A DNA stretch of 27,423 nucleotides from JBBSTY01 sp038235385. Lineage in GTDB: Bacteria > Actinomycetota > Acidimicrobiia > Acidimicrobiales > Acidimicrobilacustridaceae. The notes under the pieces are model-generated. The model saw only the letters and a program-made list of their open reading frames with translations. It searched no databases and was not told the origin of the DNA. The stretch's first letter is position 1. Each line of letters begins with the position of its first letter. The translations under genes and the position numbers were made by a program. This document shows positions 1 through 8,531 of the stretch, in pieces. Location of the stretch: assembly GCA_038235385.1 (NCBI GenBank), contig JBBSTY010000039.1, positions 1-27,423 on the forward strand, written 5' to 3'.

Positions 1-141
1 AGCGATGCGGCCACGGGTTCCGCCGCTTCGAGCACTACCGGCTCCGCGTACTGCTCCACACCGGCGGCATCGACTGGCCCGCCCGACCCCGACCACGCCG
101 CATCCGGTCGTGCCACGCTCCCCACTCAAACGCGTAGAGCC
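1..141 (+). mobile_element. Right end of an ISL3-family-like insertion sequence
   Basis: Only the right end lies in the window. It holds the C-terminal 44 codons of a transposase-like frame and a terminal sequence ending in GAGCC at 137-141. Read on the minus strand, the end begins GGCTCTACGCGTTTGAGTGG, which resembles the GGCTCT-type terminal repeats of ISL3 elements as I recall them. ISL3 elements usually duplicate 8 bp of target, so 142-149 (GCATAGAT) would be the flanking copy. The left end is outside the window, so neither the repeat pair nor the duplication can be confirmed. Confidence 0.5.
3..137 (+). CDS. ISL3-like transposase, C-terminal fragment (5' end outside window)
   Basis: The frame is open from the window edge to a TAG at 135-137. 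It encodes about 44 residues containing GHGFRRFEHYRLRVLLHTGG, followed by an Arg/Pro-rich tail. The pattern G-F-x-x-F-x-x-Y-R-L-R-x-L-L is typical of the extreme C-terminus of ISL3-type DDE transposases, downstream of the catalytic residues. The stop codon lies inside the terminal repeat, as expected for a compact IS. The fragment is too short to say whether the whole transposase is intact. Confidence 0.5.
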   Translation, partial: RCGHGFRRFEHYRLRVLLHTGGIDWPARPRPRRIRSCHAPHSNA

Positions 142-256
142 GCATAGATGGGCTCAGCGAGCGTCTGTTCGACGACGACGAAACGCCCGGGTTGCGCACA
201 CCATTCTTCATGTCGGGTGCACCAAGATCGGGCGTGACGACTTCCGTCAGTCGATA

Positions 257-278
257 TGCACGCAGTTCCGTGCGTGCA
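257..278. repeat. Perfect 8-bp inverted repeat in the intergenic region
   Basis: TGCACGCA (257-264) and TGCGTGCA (271-278) are exact reverse complements around a GTTCCG loop. The repeat sits between the IS end and the 3' end of the DUF488 gene, in a stretch (about 190-330) that looks less GC-rich than its surroundings. It could be a terminator stem, a protein-binding site or part of older mobile DNA. I see no gene in 142-404. Confidence 0.4.
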
Positions 279-352
279 GCGAGGATGAAGCAATCGCGCC
301 ACCATCGGTCGAATTGTCGCAAATGACGCCGCCTCTGCTGCGGCTGTTGTTC

Positions 353-366
353 GGCGCGTCAGCGCC
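353..366 (-). terminator. Short hairpin downstream of the DUF488 gene
   Basis: GGCGC (353-357) and GCGCC (362-366) pair around a four-base loop, about 40 bases beyond the stop of the minus-strand DUF488 gene. No U-rich tract follows. It is a candidate intrinsic terminator of the U-less type common in high-GC actinobacteria. Confidence 0.3.
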
Positions 367-404
367 GCTCGTTCGGAGCGCGGGCGCTGGTCGGGTGAAG
401 GTGA

Positions 405-938
405 TCAGCCGACGACGAGGGGTGGGGTGGCGCCGACGTCGTAGACCAGACGGTCGCCGTCGAGGCGCACCCCATCGGTGGGGGGATGGGGGGTGAGGCG
501 TCCGTCGTGCATGAGGTGGACGACCTCGACGCCGCGCACCAGCACGAGGTGGTCGGCGAGGAGACGCCGGTGGCAGCGCCACCAGACGCTCTCGCTGCAC
601 ATGACCGCTCGATCGGGGGCGGAGAGGAGCTCGTCCACACCCGCCAGGAACGGGGCCGACTCCATGTGGTCGGCATAGGCCCGGAACGACTCGTTGCGCA
701 GGGCGAGGTGCTTGGAGCCGGGGACCGGCTTGCGGCGACCGCCGAGATCTCGCATCCACGAGTACGCCACTCCCGCATCGGGCAGCCAGCCGGCCATCTG
801 CTCGGATCCGAACTGCGGGTTGTGCCGGCTCCCGGGGAACGAGCGGATGTCGACGACCTCGGCCAGTCCGGCGCTGCGGACCAACTCGGTGAACGAGTCC
901 TGCGGGAGCGTGCCGTGGCCGATGGTGTGGACCTTCAT
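405..938 (-). CDS. DUF488 family protein
   Basis: This 177-residue protein begins MKVHTIGHGT, with VVDIRSFPGSRHNPQFG at about 28-44 and a Cys-rich segment MCSESVWWRCHRR at 113-125 (C114, C122, H123). IGH near the start, D-x-R-S-x-P-x-S and C-x7-C-H-R are hallmarks of DUF488, whose biochemical role is not established. The frame stays open upstream to about 1211, but that extension is Arg/Ser/Thr-rich with no family similarity. The ATG at 938 has a purine-rich GAAGGGTGAGAG just before it and fits the family N-terminus. It follows cydC on the same strand after 133 bases and probably has its own promoter. A shorter, different DUF488 protein lies at 10049-10435. Confidence 0.85.
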   Translation of the reverse strand: MKVHTIGHGTLPQDSFTELVRSAGLAEVVDIRSFPGSRHNPQFGSEQMAGWLPDAGVAYSWMRDLGGRRKPVPGSKHLALRNESFRAYADHMESAPFLAGVDELLSAPDRAVMCSESVWWRCHRRLLADHLVLVRGVEVVHLMHDGRLTPHPPTDGVRLDGDRLVYDVGATPPLVVG

Positions 939-1071
939 CGCTCTCACCCTTCCCGACCCGGCACCCACGTAGTCGCGATCCCGACTCGTCGAAGCTCCAC
1001 GGTGCGTCGTCGGGTGTGCCGCGACGGGCCCCACGACACCGGTCACAGCGTCCGGGCTGCCCGAGCTCCGT

Positions 1072-2790
1072 TCAATCGCCGGGGTGGTGCGCCGTTTCGA
1101 CGGTGACCACTCGTCCGTCGTCGACGCGCAGCACGAGATCCGGCGCACCCAGCGTCTCGGCGTGGTGCGCGATGTGGATGGTCGTCCGGCCTGCTCGCCA
1201 CCGGGCGACACCGTCGAGCACGTGGTGCTCGGTGTCGGGATCGAGGTGCGCCGTCGATTCGTCGAGGATCAGGACGGAGGACTCGGCGAGGAGCGCACGG
1301 GCGATCATCAGACGCTGTCGTTCGCCGCCGCTGAACCTGGTGCCGTTCTCGCCTGCCCGTTCGTCCAGGCCTGCGGGCAACGACCGGATCAGCTCGCCGA
1401 GCGACACGGCCTCGAGGACCGACCAGATCCGGTCGTCGTCGGCGTCGGCGTCGCCGAGCAGCAGGTTGTCGCGCACGGTCGTGTCGAAGAGGTGATCTCG
1501 CTGGGCGACCACCGCAACCGCGCTGCGGACCATGGCGGCAGGCAGGGTGCGCACGTCGATGCCGTCGATGCGCACCGTTCCGCGCTGCTGCTCCCAGAAC
1601 CGGAGGAGGAGCGAGGCGACCGTGGACTTGCCCGTTCCGCTCGGCCCGACGATCGCGACCTGCGCGCCGGCCGGCACGACGAAGCTGGCATCGACCAGCA
1701 CGTCCGGTCGGTCCCGGGCGTAGGCGAAGCCGACGTGATCGAACTCGATCGACCCTGCGCCGGTGAGCTCGTCGGCTCGGGCCGCCGTCGGGTCGATCAC
1801 CGTGGGTGTCCGGTCGACGAGGTCCACGAGACGAGCCGCCGCCCCCCGGCTTCGATCGAGGTGCTCGAAGCCCTGGGCCAGCGGCGCGACCGCCTCGAAC
1901 GTGGCGATGGCGGCGAGCGGGACGACCGCCAGGAGCACGCCGTCGAGACGGCCCTCGGTGACGAGAGGGATCGCCAGTGCGAGCGTGGCGATCACGCCGA
2001 CTGCGCCGATCGAACCGGCCAGCGCGAGGTTGAGACCGCGAACCGTGGCGAGCCGACGTTCGGCGACGCGTCGGCGCACGGTGAGCTGGTCGAGCCGGGT
2101 GGCCAGGAGGTCCTCGCGCCCGTAGGCCACGAGGTCAGCGAGCGCCGAGACCGACTCCACCGTGACCGAGCTCAGTGTTGCCTGCTCGATCGTCAGCACG
2201 TCCGCTGCGGCACGTCCGAGGCGACGGGTGACGAGAGGGAGCACCGCGCCGGCGAGCACGACGGATCCCGCCAGCACCACGGCGAGCATCCGATCGAAGG
2301 ATCCGAGGATCGTGACCCCGACGGCCGTCGCCAGCACCGCAGCGACCGGTGGGGCGAGCACCCGCAGGGGAAGGTCCTGGAGGGTCTCCACATCGTCGAC
2401 CATCCGGGTGAGGAGGTCGCCCGACCGCTCGTCGACGAGGGCTGCGGGAGCGAGGGGTTCGATGCTGCGGAAGAACCACACCCGCACCCGGGTGAGGATC
2501 CGGAAGGTCCCGAGGTGACCGACGTAGCGCTCGAGGTAGCGGCCCACGGCGCGAACGACCGCGAAGAAGCGCACGGCGGTGATGCTCAGGGTGAGGGTCG
2601 CCGTGGTGTCGACCAGAGCCGACTGCGAGATCAGGTGGCCCGCCGTGGCGATGAGTCCGATGCCGGCGGCGAAGGTCGTGGCGCTCAACAGCGCGGTCGC
2701 GACGACCCACCACCGGAGCGGACCGAAGAGCGCGACGATCCGCCGCACCGCCCGGCGGGGGCCGATGGACGTGTCCGGCGTGATGGTCAC
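1072..2790 (-). CDS. cydC: Cytochrome bd biogenesis ABC exporter subunit CydC
   Basis: This 572-residue half-transporter has an N-terminal membrane domain (about residues 18-310) and a C-terminal ATPase. Visible motifs are Walker A GPSGTGKS (about 381-388), signature FSGGERQR (about 486-492), Walker B VLILDEST (about 504-511) and a switch His in IAHHAE. With CydD it forms the heterodimeric cysteine/glutathione exporter needed to assemble cytochrome bd. I chose the GTG at 2790: it gives a GTGA overlap with the cydD stop, and the sequence after it (SIGPRRAVRRIVALFGPLRWW) leads straight into the first membrane helix. The open frame continues upstream antiparallel to cydD, but that part is low-complexity shadow. 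Last gene of cydABDC. Confidence 0.9.
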   Translation of the reverse strand: MTITPDTSIGPRRAVRRIVALFGPLRWWVVATALLSATTFAAGIGLIATAGHLISQSALVDTTATLTLSITAVRFFAVVRAVGRYLERYVGHLGTFRILTRVRVWFFRSIEPLAPAALVDERSGDLLTRMVDDVETLQDLPLRVLAPPVAAVLATAVGVTILGSFDRMLAVVLAGSVVLAGAVLPLVTRRLGRAAADVLTIEQATLSSVTVESVSALADLVAYGREDLLATRLDQLTVRRRVAERRLATVRGLNLALAGSIGAVGVIATLALAIPLVTEGRLDGVLLAVVPLAAIATFEAVAPLAQGFEHLDRSRGAAARLVDLVDRTPTVIDPTAARADELTGAGSIEFDHVGFAYARDRPDVLVDASFVVPAGAQVAIVGPSGTGKSTVASLLLRFWEQQRGTVRIDGIDVRTLPAAMVRSAVAVVAQRDHLFDTTVRDNLLLGDADADDDRIWSVLEAVSLGELIRSLPAGLDERAGENGTRFSGGERQRLMIARALLAESSVLILDESTAHLDPDTEHHVLDGVARWRAGRTTIHIAHHAETLGAPDLVLRVDDGRVVTVETAHHPGD

Positions 2791-4442
2791 GGCTGATCGG
2801 CCGGCGGTGAGCCCACCACTCGGCCGCGGTCGAGACGGACGATCCGGTCGCACATCGCCGCCGTGGTGGGACGGTGGGCGATCACGATCGCCGTTCGACC
2901 GCTCAGGAGCCGGCCGATCGCCACGAGCAGGTCGGCCTCGGTGCGGTCGTCGAGGTGGGCGGTGAACTCGTCGAGCACCACGACCGGGGCGTCGCGCAGG
3001 ATGGCACGAGCGACGGCGAGCCGCTGGCGCTGTCCGCCGCTGAGGCGAAGGCCCTGCTCGCCGAGGACGGTGTCGAACCCGTCCGGGAGCTGATCGACGA
3101 AATCGGCCGCCAGTGCACGCTCGGCGGCCGCCCGTACGCGTTCGTCCGATGCCGTGGCGTCGCCCAGACGGATGTTGTCGGCGATGGTCCCGGCGATGAT
3201 GGCGGGATCCTGAGGGACCCACGCGACCGACCGCCGCCAGCGAACCACGTCGTCGGCCTCGAGCGGTCGGCCGTCCACCGTGATCGAGCCCCGGTCGGGT
3301 TCGATGAACCGGAGCAGCAGCCGTGCGATCGTGGACTTGCCGGCTCCGCTCGGACCGACCAGTGCCAAGGTCTCACCTGGGGCGATCCGTAGATCCAGCC
3401 GATCGAGCGCCGGCACGGTGGAGCCCGGGTAGCGGTAGGTGACGTGGTCGAGCTCGATCGACGGCGCGTCGAGCACGAGCTCTGCGCCACGGCCGCCGTC
3501 GTCGGGCGACACGAGACCCGAGCCGGTCCCGATCTCGGGGCCGACGACGGGCGATGCCACCATCGTGGGCAAAGCGGACAGCTCGTCGATGCGGTCGAGG
3601 GCCGCGCGCCCGGACTGGCCGGCGTGGTACTCCACGGCGAGCCGGCGGAACGGGACGAAGAACTCGGGGACCAACACCAGGACGGCGAGCGAGGTGCCGA
3701 AGGACAGGTCGCCCGCCACGAGCCGGAAGCTCACCTCCACGGCCACCAGAGCGGTCGCGGCCGTGGCTGCCCACTCCATCACCAGCGACGTCTGGAACGC
3801 GGTCCGGAGCACCTCCATGGTGGTGTCGCCGAAACGACGGCTCACGTCTTCGATGGTGTCGGCACCCTCCGACGAACGACCGAACGCCTTGAGGGTGGCC
3901 AGGCCGCGCACCATGTCGAGGTAGAAGGCGCTGAGCCACCCGAGCTCGTCGAACCGCCTCTGGGTGAGCGCACGGGTGCGTCCACCGATCACCGCGAGGA
4001 GCAGCACCAACATCGGCCCGGTGAACGCCAGGACCAGCGTCGTCCAGGGGTCGAGCACGGCGGTGACGGCGAACACCATCATCGGTGCGACCACCACCAG
4101 CGCGGCGGCGGGTACGAACCTCGTCGCGTAGTCGTGCAGCGCCTCGACCCCGGCGCCGAGCGTGGAGGCGATCTCGCCGGTGCGCTCGCGTGCGAGCCCG
4201 GCTGGGCCGACGGCGAGGAGGTGCGACGCCAGGCCGGCGCGGATCGCGGATCGGAGGATCCCGCTGGCTCGGTCGGCCAGCACCTCGCCGGTCCAGACGA
4301 ACAGACCACGAACCACCACCAGGGCGACCATCCACGCCAGCCGCGTCGAGGTCTCGGCCAGGTCCTCGCCGCGGAGGAACACGCCGTCGATGACCGTTGC
4401 CAGCAGCACCAGCCACGTGATCGTGCACGCAACCGACAGCAC
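2787..4442 (-). CDS. cydD: Cytochrome bd biogenesis ABC exporter subunit CydD
   Basis: Membrane domain followed by an ATPase with Walker A GPSGAGKS (about 363-370), signature LSGGQRQR (about 466-473) and Walker B VVVLDEFTAHLD (about 484-495); the partner of CydC. From the GTG at 4442 the protein has 551 residues, but it then starts in the middle of the first membrane helix. The same frame is open back to the cydB stop and reads ...LLSTDHRAAALLLLSVAAG before position 4442, so the true N-terminus is probably about 30 residues longer. No ATG, GTG or TTG lies in that extension. A CTG at 4532, about 9 bases after a GAGAG, is the best alternative start. The gene lies between cydB and cydC in one operon. 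Confidence 0.88.
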   Translation of the reverse strand: MLSVACTITWLVLLATVIDGVFLRGEDLAETSTRLAWMVALVVVRGLFVWTGEVLADRASGILRSAIRAGLASHLLAVGPAGLARERTGEIASTLGAGVEALHDYATRFVPAAALVVVAPMMVFAVTAVLDPWTTLVLAFTGPMLVLLLAVIGGRTRALTQRRFDELGWLSAFYLDMVRGLATLKAFGRSSEGADTIEDVSRRFGDTTMEVLRTAFQTSLVMEWAATAATALVAVEVSFRLVAGDLSFGTSLAVLVLVPEFFVPFRRLAVEYHAGQSGRAALDRIDELSALPTMVASPVVGPEIGTGSGLVSPDDGGRGAELVLDAPSIELDHVTYRYPGSTVPALDRLDLRIAPGETLALVGPSGAGKSTIARLLLRFIEPDRGSITVDGRPLEADDVVRWRRSVAWVPQDPAIIAGTIADNIRLGDATASDERVRAAAERALAADFVDQLPDGFDTVLGEQGLRLSGGQRQRLAVARAILRDAPVVVLDEFTAHLDDRTEADLLVAIGRLLSGRTAIVIAHRPTTAAMCDRIVRLDRGRVVGSPPADQP

Positions 4443-4544
4443 GCCCGCCGCGACCGACAGGAGGAGCAGCGCCGCGGCGCGATGGTCGGTGGACAGGAGC
4501 CGGATCGGGGGGACCGGACTGGCGGAGCTCAGGACGGTCGGCTC

Positions 4545-5564
4545 TCAGTAGCTCTCGTCGTCGAGGACGACCTTGCCCCGGAAGAAGTAGTAGACCCCTG
4601 CCGTGTAGGCGAGCACGAACGGCATGCCGAGGAGCGCCATCACGCTCATGACGACGAGGGTGGGCTCGGCCGACGACGCGTTCGTCACCGTGAGGTCGTA
4701 GGCACTGTTGGTCGACGACGGGAGCATGACGGGGTAGAGCCCGGCCGCCACTGCGCCGAGGAGCAGGCCGATCATCGTTGCCGATGCGATGAAGGCGGTG
4801 AGGAAGCGCTCGCGAGCGATCTGGCGCCAGGCGGTGAGCGCCGCGACCAGCGCGAGGAGCGGGATGGCGCCGATCCAGATGCGATCGAGGTAGCGATCCG
4901 CGATCGGGTTGTCGAGCAGCAGGGTCCACACGATGACGATCGTCATCAGGACGAAGAAGGCGACCATCAGGCGGGGTACGAGTCGCTCGACGCGGCGGAG
5001 CAGGTCGCCCTCGGTCTTGAGCGTGAGGAAGATCCCGCCGTGCAGGGCGAACATCACCACCGAGGTGATGCCGAGCGCGATCGCGTACGGGTTGACGAGA
5101 TGGAGGAGATCGAGGGTCATGTTGCCCTCCTGGTCGATCGGCACACCCTGGATCACGTTGCCGAGTGCGACGCCCAGCAGCACCGTGATGCCGAGCGACG
5201 AGAACGTGAAGAACCAGTCCCAGGTGGCTCGCCAACGACGGCCGGGCCGCTTCGACCGGAACTCGATGGCGACCGTCCGCAGGATGAGCACCAGGAGCAC
5301 GAGCATCATCGCCAGGTAGAAGCCGCTGAACAGCGACGCGTACACGAGCGGGAACGCGGCGAAGAGCGCCCCGCCGCCGAGGACCAGCCAGACCTCGTTG
5401 CCGTCCCACACCGGACCGATGCTGTTGAGCAGGATGCGCTGCTCGCGATCGTCCTTGGCGACGAGCGGTCCGAGGATCCCGACGCCGAGGTCGAACCCGT
5501 CGAGGATGGCGTACCCGCCGATGATGACGACGTAGATCACGAACCACAGATGTGCCAGCCACAT
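4545..5564 (-). CDS. cydB: Cytochrome bd ubiquinol oxidase subunit II
   Basis: This 339-residue polytopic membrane protein has the CydB signatures GGYAILDGFDLGVG (about 16-29) and GPVWDGNEVWLVLGGGALFAAFP (about 50-72). It is the second large subunit of the bd-type quinol oxidase, which reduces O2 to water without pumping protons and is known for high O2 affinity and tolerance of NO. The ATG at 5564 lies 15 bases after the cydA stop and has GGAGG about 8 bases upstream. Length and order (A, B, D, C) match other actinobacterial cyd operons. Confidence 0.95.
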   Translation of the reverse strand: MWLAHLWFVIYVVIIGGYAILDGFDLGVGILGPLVAKDDREQRILLNSIGPVWDGNEVWLVLGGGALFAAFPLVYASLFSGFYLAMMLVLLVLILRTVAIEFRSKRPGRRWRATWDWFFTFSSLGITVLLGVALGNVIQGVPIDQEGNMTLDLLHLVNPYAIALGITSVVMFALHGGIFLTLKTEGDLLRRVERLVPRLMVAFFVLMTIVIVWTLLLDNPIADRYLDRIWIGAIPLLALVAALTAWRQIARERFLTAFIASATMIGLLLGAVAAGLYPVMLPSSTNSAYDLTVTNASSAEPTLVVMSVMALLGMPFVLAYTAGVYYFFRGKVVLDDESY

Positions 5565-5579
5565 GTCAGCGACCTCCGC

Positions 5580-6974
5580 TCATGCTCGAGACCGATGTCG
5601 GAAGATCTCACCGAACGAATCGGGGAGCGATTCGGTGTGCTCGTCGTCGGGAACGTCGGGTGGGCCTTCGCGGATCTTGCGGTCGAGCAGGAAGAGGAAC
5701 AGGCCGAGGACGAGCGCGTAGAGGACGACGAACATCCCGATGGTGAACGCGACCTGGCCACCGGTGACGTTGGGGCTGAAGGCGTCCTCGGTGCGCAGCA
5801 CCTGCCAGACGATCCACGGCTGGCGACCGAACTCGGCGGTCCACCATCCCGAGAGCGTCGCCAGCTGGGTGAGCACGATCGTGCCGACCAGGGCGCGCAG
5901 CATCCAGCGCGACCTCCAGAGGCGCCGCTTCCACACCCACAGCGCGCAGGCGAGTCCGCCGATCGCGATGAAGAGCATCCCGAGGTTGATCATCAGGTGG
6001 TACACCTGGAACACCAGCGGGATGTTCGGGTAATCGGAGGCAGGGAACTGGTCGAGCCCCTGCACCTCGGTGTCGGTGCTCTGGCCGACCAGGAGGCTGA
6101 GCATGCACGGGATCTGCAGGCCGGCGGTCTCCTGCGCAGCCGGATCGGTTCGGCCCACGATGGTCATCGGCTGGCACTCGCCGCCCTCGTAGACCCCCTC
6201 CATCGCCGCGAGCTTCTCGGGTTGACGGTCGGCCACCTCGGTTGCCTGGTTGGCACCGAAGAACGCGACCTGGAGCACGGCGAGGACGGTGAACACGGGC
6301 AGCGCGACTCGGATCATCGTCTTGGACAGCTCCACGTAGCGGTCCTTCAGCAGGTAGAACGCCGCCACGCTGAGCACCAGCGAGGTCCCGACGATCCAGG
6401 AGGCGACGAGGGTGTGGAAGAAGCGGGGGCCGAACGACGGCGTGAACACGACATCCTGGAAGCTCGTCATGAACGCCTGGTCCCCGTGGCCGACGTCGTT
6501 GATCTCGTACCCCTGGGGTGTCTGCATCCACGAGTTGGCCATGACGATCCATGTGGCGCTGAACGTGCCACCGGCAACGACCATCGACGTGGCGAACAAC
6601 CACAGCCGGTTGCCCAGGCGCTGGCCGCCGAAGAGCATCAGGCCGAGGAACCCGCCCTCGAGCATGAACGCGAAGATGCCCTCGGCAGCCAGCAGGCTGC
6701 CGAAGATGTTGCCGACGAAGCGGGAGTAGACCGACCAGTTCGTGCCGAACTGGAACTCCTGGACGATGCCGGTCGCGATGCCCATGGCGAAGATCAGCCC
6801 GTAGATCCGTGTCCAGAAGAGCGACAGCTGGCGCCACTTCGGATCCTTGGTGCGAACCGACTTCACGCCGAAGATGACCAGGATCAACCCGAGTCCCAGG
6901 GTCATGGGCGGGAAGATGAAGTGGAAGCTGATGGTGAGACCGAACTGGATGCGGTGCAGCAACTCGGTCGTCAT
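5580..6974 (-). CDS. cydA: Cytochrome bd ubiquinol oxidase subunit I
   Basis: This 464-residue membrane protein carries the three haem ligands expected from E. coli CydA: His18 (TISFHFIF, b595), His187 (FFHTLV) and Met328 (YHLMIN), the last two for b558. Glu98 and Glu106 lie in AAEGIFAFMLEGGF. The quinol-binding Q-loop contains QPEKLAAMEG (251-260), with Lys254 and Glu259 matching the functional Lys/Glu pair, and the conserved GRQPW follows at 383-387. The loop is the short type, consistent with a length below the roughly 520 residues of E. coli CydA. The ATG at 6974 has GGAGGA just upstream, so I prefer it to an in-frame GTG at 6995. First gene of cydABDC; its promoter must lie in 6975-7250, shared with the divergent P450. 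Confidence 0.95.
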   Translation of the reverse strand: MTTELLHRIQFGLTISFHFIFPPMTLGLGLILVIFGVKSVRTKDPKWRQLSLFWTRIYGLIFAMGIATGIVQEFQFGTNWSVYSRFVGNIFGSLLAAEGIFAFMLEGGFLGLMLFGGQRLGNRLWLFATSMVVAGGTFSATWIVMANSWMQTPQGYEINDVGHGDQAFMTSFQDVVFTPSFGPRFFHTLVASWIVGTSLVLSVAAFYLLKDRYVELSKTMIRVALPVFTVLAVLQVAFFGANQATEVADRQPEKLAAMEGVYEGGECQPMTIVGRTDPAAQETAGLQIPCMLSLLVGQSTDTEVQGLDQFPASDYPNIPLVFQVYHLMINLGMLFIAIGGLACALWVWKRRLWRSRWMLRALVGTIVLTQLATLSGWWTAEFGRQPWIVWQVLRTEDAFSPNVTGGQVAFTIGMFVVLYALVLGLFLFLLDRKIREGPPDVPDDEHTESLPDSFGEIFRHRSRA

Positions 6975-7178
6975 GCGTCCTCCGAGCTCGTCCACGGACC
7001 GAGCGGAACCCTACCAACGCCCCCGAACGGCTCGGCCGCGCCGATCGCCTCGGGTCCGCCGGGACTCCGGTGCGCCCGGGGGATCAGCCGCGTCGCTGGG
7101 CGTCCACAGGCGTGGTTCGCTCCGGCGAGGCGGATCGGTGCAGCCGTGGCGTGACGAACGTCAACCGGCCCGCACTTA

Positions 7179-7198
7179 CTTCTATGGTACGCTAGAAG
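7179..7198 (+). promoter_or_regulatory. Inverted-repeat operator A overlapping a probable -10 box (P450 promoter)
   Basis: CTTCTA (7179-7184) and TAGAAG (7193-7198) are perfect inverted arms around an 8-bp spacer. The spacer and the next base contain TACGCT (7188-7193), a good TANNNT-type -10 hexamer for the plus strand, placing transcription start near 7200, about 50 bases before the P450 ATG. The same TTCTA-N8-TAGA arrangement occurs at 9193-9212 and 13719-13744. I see no convincing -35. In the divergent region 6975-7250 this is the only structured element I found, so it might also influence cydA, about 205 bases away. Confidence 0.55.
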
Positions 7199-7250
7199 AA
7201 AGAGGCGGGCCGGTGGATCGACCGTCGCGCCGACGACGTGGAGGCCTGCG

Positions 7251-8477
7251 ATGCCTGTTCCGGTGCCCGAGGGCTATGACCTCACCAACCCCGACATCTA
7301 CGCCGAGCGCGTGCCGCTCGAGGAGTACGCGTGGCTGCGCCGCTCGGCGCCCGTGTTCTGGAACGCGCAGACGGTCGAGGAGTCGAGCTTCGACGACGGC
7401 GGCTTGTGGGTGCTGTCCCGACACGCCGACGTCAAGACCGTCTCGTGTGCACGCACCGGCTGGTCCAGCGAGGAGAACACGGCGATCGTGAAGTTCGACG
7501 GGGCGACCGTCGGGTACCAGGAGCGCGACATCCAGAAGCAGATGATGATCAACATGGACGAGCCGCGTCACACGCGCGTCCGTGGGGTCGTCTCGAGGGG
7601 GGTGTTCACGCCTCGGGGTGTGGCCCGGCTCGAGGAGGCGCTGCGTGAGCGGGCCAACCAGATCGTGCTCCAGGCACGCGATCAGGGTTCGGGAGACTTC
7701 GTCACCGACGTCGCGTGCGAGCTGCCGCTGCAGGCGATCGCCGACCTGGTGGGGTTCCCGCAGGAGGATCGCAAGAAGATCTTCGAGTGGTCCAACGAGA
7801 TGATGGCCTACGACGATCCCGACTACGACGTGGATCCGGCCACGGCGGCTGCGGAGATCCTCGGCTACGCCGCGGAGATGGGCGAGGACCGCAAGGCCAA
7901 CCCGCGCGACGACATCGTCACCCGGCTGGTGGCGGCCGCCGACGACGAGGTGGTGAGCTCGGAGGAGTTCGCGTTCTTCGTGCTCATCCTCGCCGTGGCG
8001 GGCAACGAGACCACACGCAATGCCATCAGCCACGGCATGCAGGCGTTCTTCGACCACCCCGACCAGTGGGAGCGCTACAAGGCGGAACGCCCGGAGACCA
8101 CGGCGGATGAGATGGTGCGCTTCGGGACCCCGGTGCAGATGTTCCAGCGCACCGCCATGGAGGACGCCGAGATCGGTGGTCAGGCGATCGCCCGGGGGCA
8201 GCGGGTGGGGTTGCTGTACGGATCGGCCAACTACGACGAGACGGTGTTCGACGATCCGAACCGGTTCGACATCTTCCGATCTCCGAACCCCCACGTCGGC
8301 TTCGGCGGCGGTGGCGTGCACTTCTGCCCGGGTTCGCACCTCGCGAAGCTCGAGATCGATCTCATGTTCAACGCGATCGCCGACCACATCCCCGACATCG
8401 CGCCGACCGGCCCGCAACGCCGGCTCCGCTCGGGTTGGCTCAACGGGATCAAGGAGATGCCCGTTGCCTACCGCTGA
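7251..8477 (+). CDS. Cytochrome P450
   Basis: This 408-residue soluble P450 has the I-helix oxygen-activation motif AGNET (250-254), the K-helix ExxR in EMVR (287-290) and the haem-binding loop FGGGGVHFCPGSH with ligand Cys359. The wording of the loop and of NPHVGFGGGG resembles actinobacterial CYP125/CYP142/CYP124-like enzymes that hydroxylate sterol or branched lipid side chains; substrate and subfamily are inference. The ATG at 7251 has GGAGG about 7 bases upstream. No ferredoxin or ferredoxin reductase gene is adjacent, so redox partners must be encoded elsewhere. The following membrane-protein gene is 54 bases away and probably co-transcribed. Confidence 0.93.
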   Translation: MPVPVPEGYDLTNPDIYAERVPLEEYAWLRRSAPVFWNAQTVEESSFDDGGLWVLSRHADVKTVSCARTGWSSEENTAIVKFDGATVGYQERDIQKQMMINMDEPRHTRVRGVVSRGVFTPRGVARLEEALRERANQIVLQARDQGSGDFVTDVACELPLQAIADLVGFPQEDRKKIFEWSNEMMAYDDPDYDVDPATAAAEILGYAAEMGEDRKANPRDDIVTRLVAAADDEVVSSEEFAFFVLILAVAGNETTRNAISHGMQAFFDHPDQWERYKAERPETTADEMVRFGTPVQMFQRTAMEDAEIGGQAIARGQRVGLLYGSANYDETVFDDPNRFDIFRSPNPHVGFGGGGVHFCPGSHLAKLEIDLMFNAIADHIPDIAPTGPQRRLRSGWLNGIKEMPVAYR

Positions 8478-8531
8478 CCGCCACGACCGGTCGCGGTCGG
8501 GCCGGGCGCGCGTCGCACCGGCGGTCGATCG

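Noticed and set aside
5..496. Plus-strand open frame from the window edge over the IS end and into the DUF488 gene
   Set aside because: It is out of frame with the transposase fragment, Arg/Pro-rich, and overlaps the well-supported DUF488 gene on the other strand.
3444..7154. A very long plus-strand open frame antisense to cydD, cydB and cydA
   Set aside because: Its translation is an Asp/Glu/Arg/His-rich low-complexity string with no family motifs, typical of the antisense frame of GC-rich genes. The minus-strand frames carry clear cyd motifs.
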